The position numbers and the translations under genes are program-made. DNA of 7,768 bases. It comes from Planctomycetaceae bacterium (GTDB taxonomy: Bacteria; Planctomycetota; Planctomycetia; Pirellulales; Thermoguttaceae). How positions within the stretch are numbered: position 1 is the first letter of the stretch; every line of letters starts with the position of its first letter. The notes under the pieces were generated by a model. That model saw only the letters and a program-made list of their open reading frames with translations. It searched no databases and was not told where the DNA came from. The DNA is taken from positions 1 to 7,768 of the forward strand of contig JAITAZ010000318.1 of NCBI GenBank assembly GCA_031283825.1, given 5' to 3'. Of this stretch, positions 7,301 to 7,768 are shown one piece after another.

Positions 7301-7768
7301 AGAGTTAGTTTTAATCGTTGTGGTGTGATTTCGTTTTTATTTTCGTTTTTATTTTTGGTGTTTTCGATTTTTTTCTTTTCGATAATTAGTTTGTATCCGG
7401 AGTTTTGGTTTCCGATTATTTTTGCTGGTTCTTTATTTATTTCTGCTTTTGTGATAGCGGTATCACCGAGTCTGATGGGGATTTCGTGCCAACCGTCTTT
7501 GAGTAATTCGATATCGAGAGTTGATTCGACTTGAACGATATCATCAAGGACATTAACGGTGCCGGAGGATTCGGTGATCATTGAGTTGATAGGAGTTTTT
7601 GGCGGGATGGACTCATATTTATTTTTTTGTGCGGATTCCCAGAGTTGTTTATATTCATCGTAAGGAACGAAGACGCCTCCGTTATTAACTCCAAAGTTCC
7701 GATTAAATTTCTCGTAAGGAATGTAGATTATATTTTCTTTGGGTGTTAATTTTTCATCGGGGTTGGCG
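4363..7768 (-). CDS. Giant beta-rich protein with three C-terminal membrane helices, 5' end missing
   Basis: I do not recognise a named family, and the function is unknown. The frame is open from the right edge to TAA at 4363-4365 (1134 full codons). An in-frame ATG at 7581 is probably not the start: it has no Shine-Dalgarno sequence, and the 62 upstream codons carry IYIPYEKF (14-21) and VFVPYDEYKQLW (32-43), which align without gaps to residues 146-175 of the downstream protein. Counting from the window edge, strand-rich modules follow. EGIYRTTAEFDYSI near 259-272 has an internal repeat, TGSVKHHVKFNYDI, near 625-640. KPRITV lies at about 425-430, and a module near 829-872 contains ISEVRINDRRVPL. 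Three hydrophobic helices at about 1009-1029, 1038-1057 and 1065-1086 precede a basic RKIRITRKK segment and an Asn/Glu-rich tail of about 43 residues. The positive charges suggest a cytoplasmic tail and an extracytoplasmic N-terminal bulk. The signal peptide should lie beyond the window. The gene is 4 bp from the downstream paralogue, so one operon is likely. Confidence 0.93.
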   Translation of the reverse strand, partial: ANPDEKLTPKENIIYIPYEKFNRNFGVNNGGVFVPYDEYKQLWESAQKNKYESIPPKTPINSMITESSGTVNVLDDIVQVESTLDIELLKDGWHEIPIRLGDTAITKAEINKEPAKIIGNQNSGYKLIIEKKKIENTKNKNENKNEITPQRLKLTLNFAKSIAKSPGQNSVSFQIPQTPLSQWTIIIPESDVKINFSPSIATSTADDKTPKKESKQTTLHAFVGAVPEIKIAWTPKSEGATGLDALISTQVLQQTIIDEGIYRTTAEFDYSISRASISNLKINIPPDQKVVRITDSNIKKWEVKTTDNIQTINIDLFEPAKEKQRVRFELEKLFDFKEQQNINDKTKTSVKLSIPQLSAVGAGRQQGIAVIRTVNELNCETLNTTGLLRMDSTELPKQLQNIKWDAIYRITSHSYNLEVAVNKVKPRITVTSQANLQLNNNLSLENLLIFNIEHAGIFQIKLHVPTTFKNYNIYPFSGKNFTGIQIDSHSIDPIKGNDKFKLMTIALSKKAIGNVGLIIRASNNSDNFDNKKSGESFDLPVILPTLPSDFAERFTGKLLLQVDDSFRVNPIEIEGVQPVSIQQIANQDWLLNKNNARSGFLFSQEIVAFKIQAEKRKPLLNIKEIHRVRVETGSVKHHVKFNYDIKFSGLNSIRIDLPEQISGRINLNSTNNNWRESQIVPPPEDIEKGYVAWEFSHSDKIRGVGNFDVNWEDVIAQPEVGKSIDITIPRLAPQKQQPADRIWGQIIVSKSESVDLGESDKSTGLKPIDPQNDVENSDRVNDAVAAFEFYDKWNLELIATQYKLEDVKRTSIEKGIIRANLFDSKKGVGVSAQALFKIRSVQQRLEMTLDQSAKISEVRINDRRVPLEADSTANYMIPLTSITPDTPFLLDVRYSIEPPSKNKIVIPTFNSLDSETNKTSGAAIQKANLSVFIPDKYYIVGYKGNWSKEFSYIKSNSGNLQIKYFAQYESAQLRNEFNIKQDDFQIAGKEFPFSTVHPDKDSSLKIRFISEGFSLVFFILLILYGILTIKIPFIKWSQITLAIIIVFILIGFISTTFAEYLTTLNAVYLGIATILICRLLELLISLRKIRITRKKNTKENNNENNNAENSTENNNTEQSPNSNNNIVTNNQEGE
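4366..4376 (-). promoter_or_regulatory. Shine-Dalgarno site of the downstream giant gene, inside the end of the upstream gene
   Basis: On the minus strand the site reads AAGAAGGAGAA, with GGAG at 4371-4368 followed by 9 bases and the ATG at 4358. It encodes the last residues (QEGE) of the upstream protein and lies just before its TAA. Ribosomes finishing the first gene would therefore unload on the start site of the second, the usual arrangement for translational coupling. It also fixes the start of the downstream gene. Confidence 0.85.
4423..4473 (-). repeat. 12-bp repeat coding the ENNN tail of the upstream protein
   Basis: Three perfect copies of GTTATTATTTTC (+ strand) lie at 4423-4434, 4450-4461 and 4462-4473, the last two in direct tandem. 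Each encodes Glu-Asn-Asn-Asn in the C-terminal tail after the third membrane helix. The tail is low-complexity, acidic and amide-rich, and probably disordered. Confidence 0.8.
4511..4734 (-). other. C-terminal three-helix membrane segment of the upstream protein
   Basis: Three hydrophobic stretches are visible: one starting GFSLVFFILLILYG, one containing ITLAIIIVFILIGF, and one containing AVYLGIATILIC. They are joined by short loops and followed by RKIRITRKK. Assuming an exported N terminus, the positive charges after the third helix place the tail in the cytoplasm. The downstream paralogue begins a comparable region at about 1-145. Confidence 0.8.
7332..7355 (-). repeat. 12-bp tandem duplication coding KNEN-type sequence
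   Basis: Two perfect tandem copies of CGTTTTTATTTT (+ strand) lie inside the upstream gene. They encode part of NTKNKNENKNE, a Lys/Asn linker that interrupts a beta-strand-rich module. This is a short slippage-type repeat in frame. Confidence 0.7.

Noticed and set aside
7579..7581. ATG as the start of the upstream giant gene
   Set aside because: The frame is open for 62 more codons to the window edge, those codons match the paralogue, and no Shine-Dalgarno sequence precedes this ATG.

Overview
The window is almost entirely coding and holds parts of two very large genes, both on the minus strand and lying head to tail. Neither is complete: the upstream gene enters from the right edge without its start, and the downstream gene leaves at the left edge without its stop. 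Only 4 bases separate them, so no intergenic region holds a promoter, terminator or RNA gene. I saw no tRNA, rRNA, insertion sequence or CRISPR.

Right part (4363-7768): at least 1134 codons of an exported, beta-strand-rich protein of unknown function. It begins in the window with a tyrosine/proline motif pair (IYIPYEKF ... VFVPYDEY..LW) and ends with three membrane helices and an Asn/Glu-rich tail that is probably cytoplasmic. Left part (1-4358): at least 1452 codons of a second protein. It has a signal peptide, a Pro/Gln-rich low-complexity linker built from 15-bp and 18-bp tandem repeats, the same N-terminal motif in degenerate form, a long beta-rich region, and the start of a C-terminal membrane region cut by the window edge. 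Motif-by-motif comparison indicates that the two are diverged paralogues. A Shine-Dalgarno sequence for the second gene sits inside the last codons of the first, so they are very probably co-transcribed and translationally coupled.

Organism: the architecture (very large secreted proteins with repeated beta-sandwich-like modules, a VPY...LW motif near the N terminus and a short C-terminal membrane region) resembles hypothetical proteins I associate with Planctomycetota. The base composition is AT-rich and Asn/Lys codons are abundant, which would fit a low-GC, perhaps host-associated member. This is inference from recall, not from a search.

How the genes work together is unknown. The visible facts suggest two envelope proteins made together, each with a large extracytoplasmic part and a C-terminal membrane anchor. 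The most unusual signals are the tandem paralogy, the dense in-frame tandem repeats at apparent linkers, and a marked shift in synonymous codon choice and strand skew inside the downstream gene.
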